Source of the DNA: Acidimicrobiia bacterium UBA4744
GTDB lineage: Bacteria > Actinomycetota > Acidimicrobiia > Spongiisociales > UBA4744
NCBI GenBank assembly: GCA_002403855.1
Contig: DHIO01000026.1
Span: forward strand, 254,025-308,150
Direction of reading: 5' to 3'
DNA: 54,126 bases
The notes beneath the pieces are model-generated. The model saw only the letters and a list, made by a program, of their open reading frames with translations, was not told the DNA's origin and made no database searches. Made by a program: the position numbers and the translations under genes. Positions 26,486 through 34,644 of this stretch are shown here, piece by piece (within the stretch, counting starts at the first letter, position 1; every line of letters begins with the position of its first letter).

Positions 26486-27079
26486 GTGAACCCTCTTCGT
26501 CGACCGACGTTGGCTGTCACCGTGGTCGTCTTCTTCCTGCTCGCGGCCGCCTGTGCTCCAGGCGGAGACGCCCCGAGCGGACCCCAGACCGCCACGACCA
26601 TCGCACCCGAGTCCACGACGACCTCCCCCTTCTCAGCAGATTTCCGCGTCGAGATCGGAACGGTCGATCGACCGGGCGAGTTTCGGGCAACCCTTCGCTG
26701 TGGATTGGGTGAGGAAGCTACCGGCTACCTGGTCGATCTCTCCCAGCAGGCTTGCGACCACCTCAGTACGTCCGATGACGCGCGGCGGCTCTTGCAGGAG
26801 GGTCCGGCCGCCGACCGGGCCTGCACAGAAATCTACGGCGGCGGAGAGATCGCCCAGATCAACGGGACCCTCGATGGGGTGGCGATCGACGTGGCGATCG
26901 ACCGGACCAACGGGTGCGGGATATCCGACTGGGCTCTGCTGCAACCCATCCTGGTCCAACCCTACGACCTTGCCCGTCAGAACGCCGCAGCCGACTGTTC
27001 CGCGGCGGTCGCCCCGACGCTTGCTCGGGACCAAGGTGAACTACCCCCGGTCGTCTCGGAAGTCCGGTGGGCCTCTTGA
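26486..27079 (+). CDS. Lipoprotein with subtilisin-inhibitor-like domain
   Basis: 197 residues. A hydrophobic signal ends in a lipobox (LLAAAC, Cys23), followed by a Thr/Ser/Pro linker. Residues about 55-150 resemble the Streptomyces subtilisin inhibitor family: TLRC, then QQACDHL, RACTEIYGGGEIAQINGTLD, and VAIDRTNGCGISDW, with four Cys in the order that forms the family's two disulfides. SSI proteins bind extracellular serine proteases. The reactive loop is not readable with confidence. GTG 26486 has AAGGGAG upstream. Its end overlaps the next ORF by 13 bases, and the two may be one broken gene. Confidence 0.7.
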   Translation: MNPLRRPTLAVTVVVFFLLAAACAPGGDAPSGPQTATTIAPESTTTSPFSADFRVEIGTVDRPGEFRATLRCGLGEEATGYLVDLSQQACDHLSTSDDARRLLQEGPAADRACTEIYGGGEIAQINGTLDGVAIDVAIDRTNGCGISDWALLQPILVQPYDLARQNAAADCSAAVAPTLARDQGELPPVVSEVRWAS

Positions 27080-27465
27080 ACGGAGCGGCGTCATGCGACT
27101 TCGATGGATTGGCATCGCGGGCGATCGCCGACGGTACCAATGTGTCGTTCGGGGGTTCCGGTGACCCGGCGGCGCTGTGGCGTGACCTCGAAGCACAGGG
27201 CGCTACCCCCATGGCCGATCTCATCACCGTCCTGCAGCTGGCGGTCGACACCACCGATGATGGACAGGGCACCGTCTTCTGGGTGTGGCCGGCAGTGGCC
27301 ACCCTCGATGACTGGAGCGATGCCACCGACGAGCAGCGATCAGAACTGGCCGACCTCTTCGGCGACGAGGCTCTCGCCGACTGGGATCTGTTCGGCGGGT
27401 ACATCGGCTATCGGGTCGGCATCACCGATACCGGCCGTTGGGCGTTCTTCGTGCAAGGCGACTGA
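27067..27465 (+). CDS. Hypothetical domain protein, possibly frameshifted tail
   Basis: 132-residue protein without a signal peptide. The pattern GDPAALWRDLEAQG, TVFWVWPAVATLDDW and FGGYIGYRVGITDTGRWAFF belongs to an uncharacterised domain that in actinobacteria often sits in secreted or lipoprotein contexts. The frame is -1 relative to the upstream lipoprotein and overlaps its end by 13 bases, so the two may be one lipoprotein split by a frameshift. A GGAAG five bases before GTG 27067 also permits a separate coupled gene. Confidence 0.55.
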   Translation: MGLLNGAASCDFDGLASRAIADGTNVSFGGSGDPAALWRDLEAQGATPMADLITVLQLAVDTTDDGQGTVFWVWPAVATLDDWSDATDEQRSELADLFGDEALADWDLFGGYIGYRVGITDTGRWAFFVQGD

Positions 27466-27589
27466 CCGGCCCGCAGCACACCCGACGCAGCGCGTGGTGG
27501 GAGAAGCGGCGTGGATGGCTCGACCATCTCCCCGTTGAGCGGGGTTCGTGTTCGGCATCATTCCCGCCACGTCGTAGCCTGGTGCTTCG

Positions 27590-29431
27590 ATGTCGTCCAT
27601 TGACACCATTGCCCGCCGGAACGAACGCGCCGTATTCGGACGCGGGCGGGCCTTGATCGCGCGTCAGTTGCGCCGCGCTCCCAGGCAGTTCGCACTTGGA
27701 GGGATCGCGACCCTTCTCTTCGCCGCCATGACCGTCGTGTCGTCGTTGGTGATCGGATGGGTGACCGATGGGGTTTTGATCCCTGCGGTCGAAGCGGGCG
27801 AGGTGGCCTCTGCCACTTTGGCCGGCGCCGGAGCTCTGGTCCTGGGCGTCGCCACGCTACGCGGGATCGGAATAACCGGCCGCCGGCTCGGTGCGTATGC
27901 CGCTCAGTACCGGTTGCAGGCCCGCGATCGAATCGACGTCACCAATCGCTACCTCGAACTCCCCATCGAGTGGCATCGACGACACCCCACCGGCCAACTG
28001 CTGTCCAACGTCAACGAAGACGTGGAGGCCGCCTCGTTTGTGGCGGCTCCCCTGCCGATGGCTTTCGGGGTGCTGGTCATGCTGTTGATCACGGCGGTGC
28101 TGCTGGTAATCACCGACCCGTTTCTGGCGCTCATCGGCTTTGCGGTGGGCCCGGCCATCATGGTGGTCAACGTCTTCTACCAGCGCCGCATGCGTGCCGT
28201 GGCAGCCTCTGCCCAACGCTTGCGCGCCCAGGTTGCTGAGATTGCCCACGAGTCGTTCGACGCCGCCTTGGTCGTCAAGACCCTGGGCAGGGAAGACATC
28301 GAAGTCGGGCGGTTTGGAGCGAGTTCCGATGCATTGCGGGACCGAATGGTGGAGGTCGGCAGGCTCCGCGCCGTGTTCGACCCGCTCATGGAAGCGCTTC
28401 CCAACATCGGGATCCTGGCCGTGCTGGCAGTGGGAGCGTGGCGAGTCGACGCGGGCATCCTCACAGTTGGGACGCTGATCACCTTTGCCTATTTGTTCCG
28501 GTTGGTGGCCTTGCCCATGCGCGTCTTCGGCTGGTTGCTCGGTGAGCTTCCCCGCTCGGTGGTCGGACTGGAGAGAGTCGAGAGTGTGCTCCACCAGCGG
28601 GGGCGAGTCGCCTATGGCCGGGTGCAGCCGGTTCATGCGGGCGGAGCGTCGGCTGCTGCCACCGGAGTCGGTTATCTCTATCCCGAAACCAGCCGGGCCG
28701 ATCTCTCCTATGCCGATGCAGCCGTCGACCAGACCGAAGAATCGGATGAAAGGCGGGGCATCGAATCGATCACCCTTGGTGTTCAGCCGGGGAAGACGGT
28801 AGCCCTGGTCGGCCCCACCGGCTCCGGCAAATCAACTTTCGCCCACCTGCTGGCCAGGTTGTTCGACCCTGATAGAGGTCAGATCAGCCTCGACGGGCAC
28901 GGTCTGATCGACCTGGACCGCGACATCCTGGCCGGTTCGGTGAGTCTGGTATTCCAGGAGACCTTCCTGTTCGACGACACCGTCTACAACAACATCACGC
29001 TCGGGGGCGACTACGACGAAGTGGCCGTCACCGATGCGGCCCGGCTTGCTCAAGCGCACGAGTTCATAGCTGATCTCCCGGAGGGTTACCACACCTTGGT
29101 CGGCGAGCGGGGCGCTTCTCTGTCGGGAGGCCAGCGGCAACGCATCGCTCTCGCCCGGGCCCTCATCCGGCGACCTCGTCTCCTTGTACTCGACGATGCC
29201 ACCTCGTCGGTCGACCCGGCCGTAGAAGGGTTGATCCTGGCCGGGCTGGAAACACTCGACACCACCGTGGTGATCGTCGCTCATCGACGCTCCTCCATCG
29301 TCCCGGCCGACGAGGTCATTTTCATCGAGGGCGGCCGGGTCACGGGCCGGGGTACCCATGCCGAGCTCTACCGATCGTTACCCGCCTACGGCGCCTTGAT
29401 CGACGCCTACGAGAGACAGGAGGCCGTATGA
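27590..29431 (+). CDS. ABC exporter half-transporter, degenerate ATP site partner
   Basis: 613 residues: six membrane helices (about 35-320) and an ATPase domain. Walker A is GPTGSGKST, the signature is the normal LSGGQRQR, the H-loop is AHRRSS, but Walker B is followed by Asp (LLVLDDATSS) instead of the catalytic Glu. An Ala/Gly/Asp-rich insert (about 345-385) separates the domains. This matches the subunit that contributes the inactive site in heterodimeric exporters such as TM287/288 and BmrCD. ATG 27590 has TAGCCT nine bases upstream. The next subunit overlaps it by four bases. Confidence 0.92.
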   Translation: MSSIDTIARRNERAVFGRGRALIARQLRRAPRQFALGGIATLLFAAMTVVSSLVIGWVTDGVLIPAVEAGEVASATLAGAGALVLGVATLRGIGITGRRLGAYAAQYRLQARDRIDVTNRYLELPIEWHRRHPTGQLLSNVNEDVEAASFVAAPLPMAFGVLVMLLITAVLLVITDPFLALIGFAVGPAIMVVNVFYQRRMRAVAASAQRLRAQVAEIAHESFDAALVVKTLGREDIEVGRFGASSDALRDRMVEVGRLRAVFDPLMEALPNIGILAVLAVGAWRVDAGILTVGTLITFAYLFRLVALPMRVFGWLLGELPRSVVGLERVESVLHQRGRVAYGRVQPVHAGGASAAATGVGYLYPETSRADLSYADAAVDQTEESDERRGIESITLGVQPGKTVALVGPTGSGKSTFAHLLARLFDPDRGQISLDGHGLIDLDRDILAGSVSLVFQETFLFDDTVYNNITLGGDYDEVAVTDAARLAQAHEFIADLPEGYHTLVGERGASLSGGQRQRIALARALIRRPRLLVLDDATSSVDPAVEGLILAGLETLDTTVVIVAHRRSSIVPADEVIFIEGGRVTGRGTHAELYRSLPAYGALIDAYERQEAV

Positions 29432-31233
29432 CAGCCGCCACGGACACCGGCCGGCCGGCCGGAGCAGCGGCCACCGTGCGCCGCGGTCTCGGCCTCTCCC
29501 CCGAGCTACGCAGGGGCCTCCCCGGAACCATCCTGCTCGCCCTAGTGGCTACGGCGGGGCGGGTCATCGTGCCGATAGCCGTCCAACAGATCATCGACGG
29601 CGGTTTCGTCGAGGGCGGCGTCGACATGGGATTCGTGATCCGAATGACGGCCATAGCCCTCTGCGCCGTGGCGATCACCGCAGGCGCCACCGGGGCCATG
29701 CATTTGCGGCTGGCCCGGGTTGCAGAGACCGCCCTATCCGGGTTGCGGATCCGGGCGTTTCGCCACATCCACGACCTCTCGATGCTGCATCAGGCGTCCG
29801 AACAGCGCGGGGTCCTGGTCGCCAGGGTTACCTCAGATGTCGACCAGATCAGCCGGTTCATGCAATGGGCCGGACTGATGCTGATCGTCAACGGCGGCCA
29901 GGCATTGCTGGCGCTGGTAGTGATGATGGTGTATTCGCTGCCGCTGGCCGCGGTGGTCGTGGTGCTCGTCCCGATCATCGTATTCACAATTCGCTGGTTC
30001 CAGACCCGGCTGGAAGTGGCGTTCCTGACCGTCCGGCAGAAGGTCGGGCGGATGCTCGCTTTGCTGGCCGAGGTGGTGGTGGGCGCACCGGTTATCCGGG
30101 CCTACGGTATCGAGGATCGCGTCCGCGCTCGCCTGGCCACAGTCATCGAGGATCACCGGTCCTCGGCAGTTCGAGCAGGTTCGCTCTCGGCTACGTTCTC
30201 GGGCGTTGGAGAATTGCTTTCCGCCCTCGTGGTGACCGCCGTGTTGATCGTGGGGACGATCATGGCGGTGAACGGTTCGACCACCGTCGGTACGGTCGTG
30301 GCCTTCTTGTTCCTCGTCCAGTTGTTCGTACAGCCCGTGCAGATCATGGGCGAAGCGGTCAACGAAGCTCAGACCGCCGTGGCCGGGTGGCGACGGGTTC
30401 TGGACGTGCTGGACATACCCCCCGACGTCGCCGATCCAGGACCGAACGGCGCCGACCTTCCGCACCATCCGTTGGAGGCGGAGTTCTCCGAGGTGAGCTT
30501 CCGCTACCCGCGCCCGGGCGAACCGGCAGCCACGCCGTCCGGGGCTCTGGCCCTCCAAGGTGTGTCGGTTTCCATCGCTGCCAACACCCGGGTGGCGGTA
30601 GTGGGCGAGACCGGATCCGGCAAGACCACCTTCGCCAAACTCCTCACCCGCTTGATGGACGCGTCGCAGGGAACGGTGTCCATCGGCGGGATCGACGTTC
30701 GAACGGTTCGATTCGACTCCCTGCGGGATCGAGTAGTCATGGTTCCTCAGGAGGGAATGCTGTTCGCCGGGTCGATCGCCGACAATGTTCGGATGGGCCG
30801 CCCCGAAGCGAAGGATGGCGAACTACAAGAGGCTTTTGAGCGATTGGGCTTGACAAGCTGGCTGAACGAACTCGCCGCCGGTTTGGACACTCCGGTCGGT
30901 GAGCGTGGTAGTGCCCTCTCGGTCGGTGAACGACAGCTGGTGACGTTGGTGCGGGCGGCGATCGCCGACCCGGATCTGCTGGTGCTGGACGAAGCGACTT
31001 CGGCGGTCGATCCCGCCACTGAAGTGCGCATCAGTGGAGCGCTACACCGGCTGACGGCCGGGCGCACTGTCGTCACCATTGCTCATCGTCTGTCCACCGC
31101 GGAAGATGCCGACCGGGTCCTGGTCTTCGATCAGGGCCGGCTGGTGCAGGACGGTTCGCACCGCCGGTTGGTTGCCGAAGAAGGTGCATACGCACGCCTG
31201 TTCGAGTCGTGGCAACGGGGAACCAGCCACTGA
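29428..31233 (+). CDS. ABC exporter half-transporter, catalytic Glu partner
   Basis: 601-residue partner of the preceding gene, with ATGA overlap. Six membrane helices are followed by an ATPase domain with Walker A GETGSGKTT, Walker B plus Glu in LLVLDEATSAVD and the H-loop AHRLST, but a degenerate signature LSVGERQ. Pairing this signature with the other subunit's LDD gives one inactive site, while the remaining combination is canonical. Probable exporter of lipids, peptides or drugs. A Thr/Gly/Ala-rich N-terminus precedes helix 1. Confidence 0.93.
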   Translation: MTAATDTGRPAGAAATVRRGLGLSPELRRGLPGTILLALVATAGRVIVPIAVQQIIDGGFVEGGVDMGFVIRMTAIALCAVAITAGATGAMHLRLARVAETALSGLRIRAFRHIHDLSMLHQASEQRGVLVARVTSDVDQISRFMQWAGLMLIVNGGQALLALVVMMVYSLPLAAVVVVLVPIIVFTIRWFQTRLEVAFLTVRQKVGRMLALLAEVVVGAPVIRAYGIEDRVRARLATVIEDHRSSAVRAGSLSATFSGVGELLSALVVTAVLIVGTIMAVNGSTTVGTVVAFLFLVQLFVQPVQIMGEAVNEAQTAVAGWRRVLDVLDIPPDVADPGPNGADLPHHPLEAEFSEVSFRYPRPGEPAATPSGALALQGVSVSIAANTRVAVVGETGSGKTTFAKLLTRLMDASQGTVSIGGIDVRTVRFDSLRDRVVMVPQEGMLFAGSIADNVRMGRPEAKDGELQEAFERLGLTSWLNELAAGLDTPVGERGSALSVGERQLVTLVRAAIADPDLLVLDEATSAVDPATEVRISGALHRLTAGRTVVTIAHRLSTAEDADRVLVFDQGRLVQDGSHRRLVAEEGAYARLFESWQRGTSH

Positions 31234-31324
31234 TCGCCGGGAACCCTCTGCATCGGTTGGGCTGCGGTCGGGTCCCCGGCACAAGTGCCCGACGGCGTCC
31301 CCACCGGCTTGCCTCGCCGGGCCC

Positions 31325-31621
31325 CTAGTGCGGGAAAGCTACTTCGGCAATCGCGTAGGCCAGCACCAGCAAGCCGAAGGTGGTGGTAGCGAAGACGACC
31401 GCGGAACGTTCCCTCGCCCGCACGATGCCGTAGAGACCGGCACCGGCTGCTGCAATGGCACACACGACCGCGGCGGTCATCGTTCCCGCCAACCAAGGGT
31501 TCGAGAAGAACGTGTCGCCGCCCCTCTGGCCGCCGATCACCAGCCCGTAGAAAGCGGCCAACCCGCAAACGGCTGCGACCGCCAAGATCAGGGACCAGCG
31601 TCCGGATCGGCTACTGGGCAT
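31325..31621 (-). CDS. Small membrane protein, three helices
   Basis: 98 residues with three hydrophobic segments (about 9-30, 43-65 and 74-95) and a basic cytoplasmic start (PSSRSGRW). ATG 31621 has GGAGG seven bases upstream. It converges on the ABC transporter operon and is divergent from the DinB-like gene. Family not recognised. Confidence 0.6.
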   Translation of the reverse strand: MPSSRSGRWSLILAVAAVCGLAAFYGLVIGGQRGGDTFFSNPWLAGTMTAAVVCAIAAAGAGLYGIVRARERSAVVFATTTFGLLVLAYAIAEVAFPH

Positions 31622-31721
31622 TCGGTATCCTCCGTCACACCTATCGTCTTCCCCGGCGCCGCCGACTACAAGTCCCTGGTGAACCAATCCAAACCCCGGC
31701 ACCCCCTAGGAGGTGAAAACA

Positions 31722-32237
31722 GTGACAACCGGCGACATACTCGTCGACGTCTTCGAACGAATTCGGCAACTGGTGGAACGAACCGTTCGCGGACTCGACT
31801 CCGAGGCACTGACGTATCGCCCCGAAGCCGATGCCAACTCGATCGGCTGGCTGATCTGGCACCTGACAAGGATTCAGGACGACCACGTGGCAGAGATCGC
31901 CGGCCGAGAGCAGATGTGGGTGGCCGGTCTATGGGCCGATCGGTTCGGAATGCCCGCCGATCCGCACAACACCGGTTTTGGTCATACGTCGGAACAGGTA
32001 GCCGCGATCAGGCCGGAAACCGGGAACATGCTGACCGGCTACCACACTGCCGTTTCGGCCGGCACCCTCGACTACCTGGCGACGGTTGATGCGAACGAGC
32101 TGGATCGCATCATCGACCGATCCTACGACCCACCGGTGTCGGTCGGGGTGAGGCTGGTCAGTGTGATCAGCGACAACCTCCAGCACGCCGGCCAAGCCCT
32201 GTACGTGCGCGGAATCCTCGAGCGGGCGGGCGGCTAG
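31722..32237 (+). CDS. DinB/DUF664 family protein
   Basis: 171-residue four-helix-bundle protein related to the mycothiol- or bacillithiol-dependent enzymes of the DinB superfamily. Marks are SIGWLIWHLTRIQDDHV and a C-terminal SVISDNLQHAGQALYVRG, where His residues can form the metal site. Members include thiol-dependent isomerases and detoxification enzymes, and the substrate here is unknown. The start is GTG 31722, eight bases after AGGAGG; an in-frame GTG at 31713 overlaps the ribosome site. Confidence 0.8.
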   Translation: MTTGDILVDVFERIRQLVERTVRGLDSEALTYRPEADANSIGWLIWHLTRIQDDHVAEIAGREQMWVAGLWADRFGMPADPHNTGFGHTSEQVAAIRPETGNMLTGYHTAVSAGTLDYLATVDANELDRIIDRSYDPPVSVGVRLVSVISDNLQHAGQALYVRGILERAGG

Positions 32238-32316
32238 ATTCGAAGGTTTCGATCGCCACCGGCCGTGCCGCCCAAATCCCTCGATGGAGGTCGAGCGGGG
32301 CAGCGATATGGTCTAG

Positions 32317-32454
32317 ATGAGGCCCCCGTGGCAGGCCCCGACGAGCGAGCCCGAGCTCTGGAGAATCTTCGTCGAGCAAGTGCTGCAGTTTGGCCGCTAT
32401 GAGGACCGCACCGACCGTGAGATCCCGGTGGTGATCCTCAGCCCGGCAGGTTGA
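32317..32454 (+). pseudogene. C-terminal relic of a deazaflavin nitroreductase gene
   Basis: A 45-residue frame starting MRPPWQAP and ending FGRYEDRTDREIPVVILSP matches only the last helix and strand of deazaflavin (F420)-dependent nitroreductase proteins, whose full length is about 130-150. It resembles the end of the 36631 protein (DYEQKTDRVMPVVRL). A stop codon lies immediately upstream and no ribosome site is seen, so it is most likely a decayed copy; a free small gene is less likely. Confidence 0.5.
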
Positions 32455-32572
32455 AGAAACCACCCCACCGGCCCCGCCTGGTGGTGTATGGTGAAGCCAC
32501 GGCCGGAAACGTAGGTCCTTCTGGGCCGGATCACGGGAGGTCGAGGGTTGGTCCGCCAGGGCCGCCCGAGGG

Positions 32573-32604
32573 AAGCCCCATAGGCGGGAACGTCTGTGGG
32601 GTTT
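32573..32604. terminator. Bidirectional hairpin terminator
   Basis: AAGCCCCATAG (32573-32583) pairs with CTGTGGGGTTT (32594-32604) over 11 bp with two G-T pairs, around a 10-base loop. The plus-strand stem ends in TTT. Placed between convergent genes, it can serve both. Confidence 0.6.
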
Positions 32605-32654
32605 CTCGCGTCGTTGAGGCGGTCCGGCCTCTTCGATGTTGAGTTGCGACTGGT

Positions 32655-33653
32655 CTATGTCATCGGGAACGGCAACTGCCACCACGCCGGCCGGCCGTCG
32701 ATCTCGACCGCCGCCACCCACTTGACCCACCAGAACCCGCGCCTTCCCGGAGCTACTAGGCGAACCGGTGCCCCATGGGAGGAGCGCAAAGGCTCGCCGC
32801 CCAGCCGGGTGGCCAGGAGCAACCGGTGCGCATCAGAAACCGGAAATCGACGGCGATAGCCGGTCAGCGACGTAACCAGGATGGAGCCTTCCACCCCGGG
32901 CGGGATCAGATTGGCCAGGAGGGCACCCTCCCATTCCTGGGTCGAATACCACCCGCTCGTGCAGTCCAGAGTGGCCACCAGCCGGTCGCCCCGGTCGAGG
33001 TCTTCGATCGACAGGTTTCTTTCTTCGCCGGTTGCGTCAAACCGAACCCGGTGCCCTTCCGCCACCTCAGGGGGACGATCGTCGAGCCACTGGGTGGCCG
33101 GCAGCGCGGCCGCGTCGAACGAACCACGTTCATGGGATCCGGTGAATCGTCGTTGGCCGCCGGGTAGCCCCACACTGCGCAGTGCTCCTTCGAATCCCAA
33201 CCAGGCGAGGCCCGCCAAGCCAAAGAGACCCCCCGCCCTCAGGAACTCGCGCCGCCCCGCGAGCGCTACGTTCATCGGTCTTCCCCGCAGGTGCGCCGGT
33301 GTCAGTACCACTGCCAACAGCGCCGACCCCACGTGCACTTGCATCATGGTCAAGGATCCCAATCGGGGAACCGCGCCGGAAGCCTGGAGGAACCCCGATA
33401 CCAGGGCGACCGTCGTCGCTACCGCCAGCAGAAGGGACAACCTCCACCGCCTTCCATCGGCTCTACCTCGAAGCCCCCGGTAGGCGGCCATCACCTTCCA
33501 GGGGGCCAGCACCAGCAGTGCCGTCCCGGCCAATCCGTGAACGGTCACCGGCAGAGCCGCAATCGGAGTGCCCAGCGAGAACGCCACCAGCCCAGAAGCA
33601 GCGGCCACGAGCATCAGAACCACAACGGCCAGGTTGGTCCTCGACGAACGCAT
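32655..33653 (-). CDS. Sulfite-oxidase-like molybdoenzyme with 4-TM module
   Basis: 332 residues. Four membrane helices (about 8-28, 33-55, 72-92 and 104-122) carry His39, His107 and His121, possible heme b ligands. They are followed by an internal twin-arginine motif (GRREFLRAGG, about 133-142) and a fifth helix, then an oxidoreductase molybdopterin domain with the molybdenum-ligand Cys231 in TLDCTSGW and a C-terminal RLVAPGRRGFWWVKWV. The catalytic domain should thus be Tat-exported after cofactor loading. The reaction is unknown. ATG 33653 has TACGCT eight bases upstream and no Shine-Dalgarno. Confidence 0.82.
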   Translation of the reverse strand: MRSSRTNLAVVVLMLVAAASGLVAFSLGTPIAALPVTVHGLAGTALLVLAPWKVMAAYRGLRGRADGRRWRLSLLLAVATTVALVSGFLQASGAVPRLGSLTMMQVHVGSALLAVVLTPAHLRGRPMNVALAGRREFLRAGGLFGLAGLAWLGFEGALRSVGLPGGQRRFTGSHERGSFDAAALPATQWLDDRPPEVAEGHRVRFDATGEERNLSIEDLDRGDRLVATLDCTSGWYSTQEWEGALLANLIPPGVEGSILVTSLTGYRRRFPVSDAHRLLLATRLGGEPLRSSHGAPVRLVAPGRRGFWWVKWVAAVEIDGRPAWWQLPFPMT

Positions 33654-33885
33654 GCCATAGCAGCGTAGCCTCGGGCTCAGATCCTCCCGCCGAGTCGCTA
33701 CCGGCCGGCGCGATGTTCTCCATCCACAAACCGTCGATCCCAACCGGGACCCGTCCTCGGCAAACCCTCGGCCGTCTGAACGAATACCGGACTCTGAGCG
33801 GAGACCCACAGAGAGTTGGCCGGGGAACGAAGGTGAGTTCGTTGAGCGCTTCGATCGCATCCCGACGAACTCGCCCGCAGGCGCC

Positions 33886-34488
33886 CTATTTGGCAGCCAA
33901 CGTCACTGCGAAGCCGCGGTCTTGTCTGCCGACCGCCAACCCGACCCAGAGCGCCGCCAGATGGTCGAGGATTGGTGCCTTGTCCAGTCCGCCCAGATCC
34001 ACCGGTTCGAAACCCAGATCGGCGGCCAGCATCGCCGTCACCTGACGGGCCTCCTCATCGTCACCACACAGGAACATCGATACGGCTCGCCCCGCAAATA
34101 CCGGATCGAGGAAGTGTTCGGCCCCAATAGTGTTGAAGCACTTCGCAACTCGAGCATCGGACAGGTCACGCAAGTCGATCGACGGCGACCGCTCGGAGTG
34201 GCCGTCGAAACGGTTTGATGTGTCGATCAGAACCTTGCCCCGCAGGATCGGTCTGCTTGCCGCTATCACGTCGGGGATCGCCTCCCAGCGCAAAGCCACA
34301 ACTGCCACCTCTCCGAAATCGGCCGTCTCGGTGACAGTTCCGGCGCTTCCCCCTGCCTCGGCAGCCAGTTGAAGCATCCGTGCCGACGCCGGTTCACGAG
34401 AGCTCCACATGACCTCATGGCCCGCCGCCAGCCAGCCCTTGCCGAGATTGGTGCCGACCGGACCGGCGCCCAGGATTCCGATTCTCAT
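33886..34488 (-). CDS. NADPH:F420 reductase-like protein
   Basis: 200-residue Rossmann protein like F420-dependent NADP reductase (F420_oxidored family), which moves hydride between NADPH and coenzyme F420. The N-terminus MRIGILGAGPVGTNLGKGW is the dinucleotide loop; SSREPASAR follows the second strand where NADP-specific members have Ser-Arg; VALRWEAIPDVI, KVLIDTSNRFDG and KCFNTIGAEHFLDP are family blocks. ATG 34488 has GGAGG five bases upstream. Two deazaflavin nitroreductase-type genes lie 2 kb away, supporting F420 use, but another NADP-linked substrate cannot be excluded. Confidence 0.8.
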   Translation of the reverse strand: MRIGILGAGPVGTNLGKGWLAAGHEVMWSSREPASARMLQLAAEAGGSAGTVTETADFGEVAVVALRWEAIPDVIAASRPILRGKVLIDTSNRFDGHSERSPSIDLRDLSDARVAKCFNTIGAEHFLDPVFAGRAVSMFLCGDDEEARQVTAMLAADLGFEPVDLGGLDKAPILDHLAALWVGLAVGRQDRGFAVTLAAK

Positions 34489-34630
34489 ACCGACCTCCAA
34501 TCTGCCTTCTGGGTGAAGCTACCCGCGACCCTTTCGGCTGCACCGAAGGCATCCGCCAATTCGCCCGGTCGACGCCGGGAGATGCGCCCTGATCAGGCAC
34601 TTTCGCGCCTGAGTGCCGACAAGACTCCGA

Positions 34631-34636
34631 TACCAT
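34631..34636 (+). promoter_or_regulatory. -10 element upstream of 5'-nucleotidase
   Basis: TACCAT is eight bases before ATG 34645; there is no Shine-Dalgarno. Confidence 0.35.
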
Positions 34637-34644
34637 TCGAGACC

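Larger units (their letters stand above)
32238..32654. other. Intergenic stretch with relic and terminator
   Basis: This 417-base gap between the DinB-like gene and the convergent molybdoenzyme gene holds a 46-codon nitroreductase-like fragment (32317-32454) and a bidirectional hairpin (32573-32604). I found no riboswitch that I could name. Confidence 0.5.
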
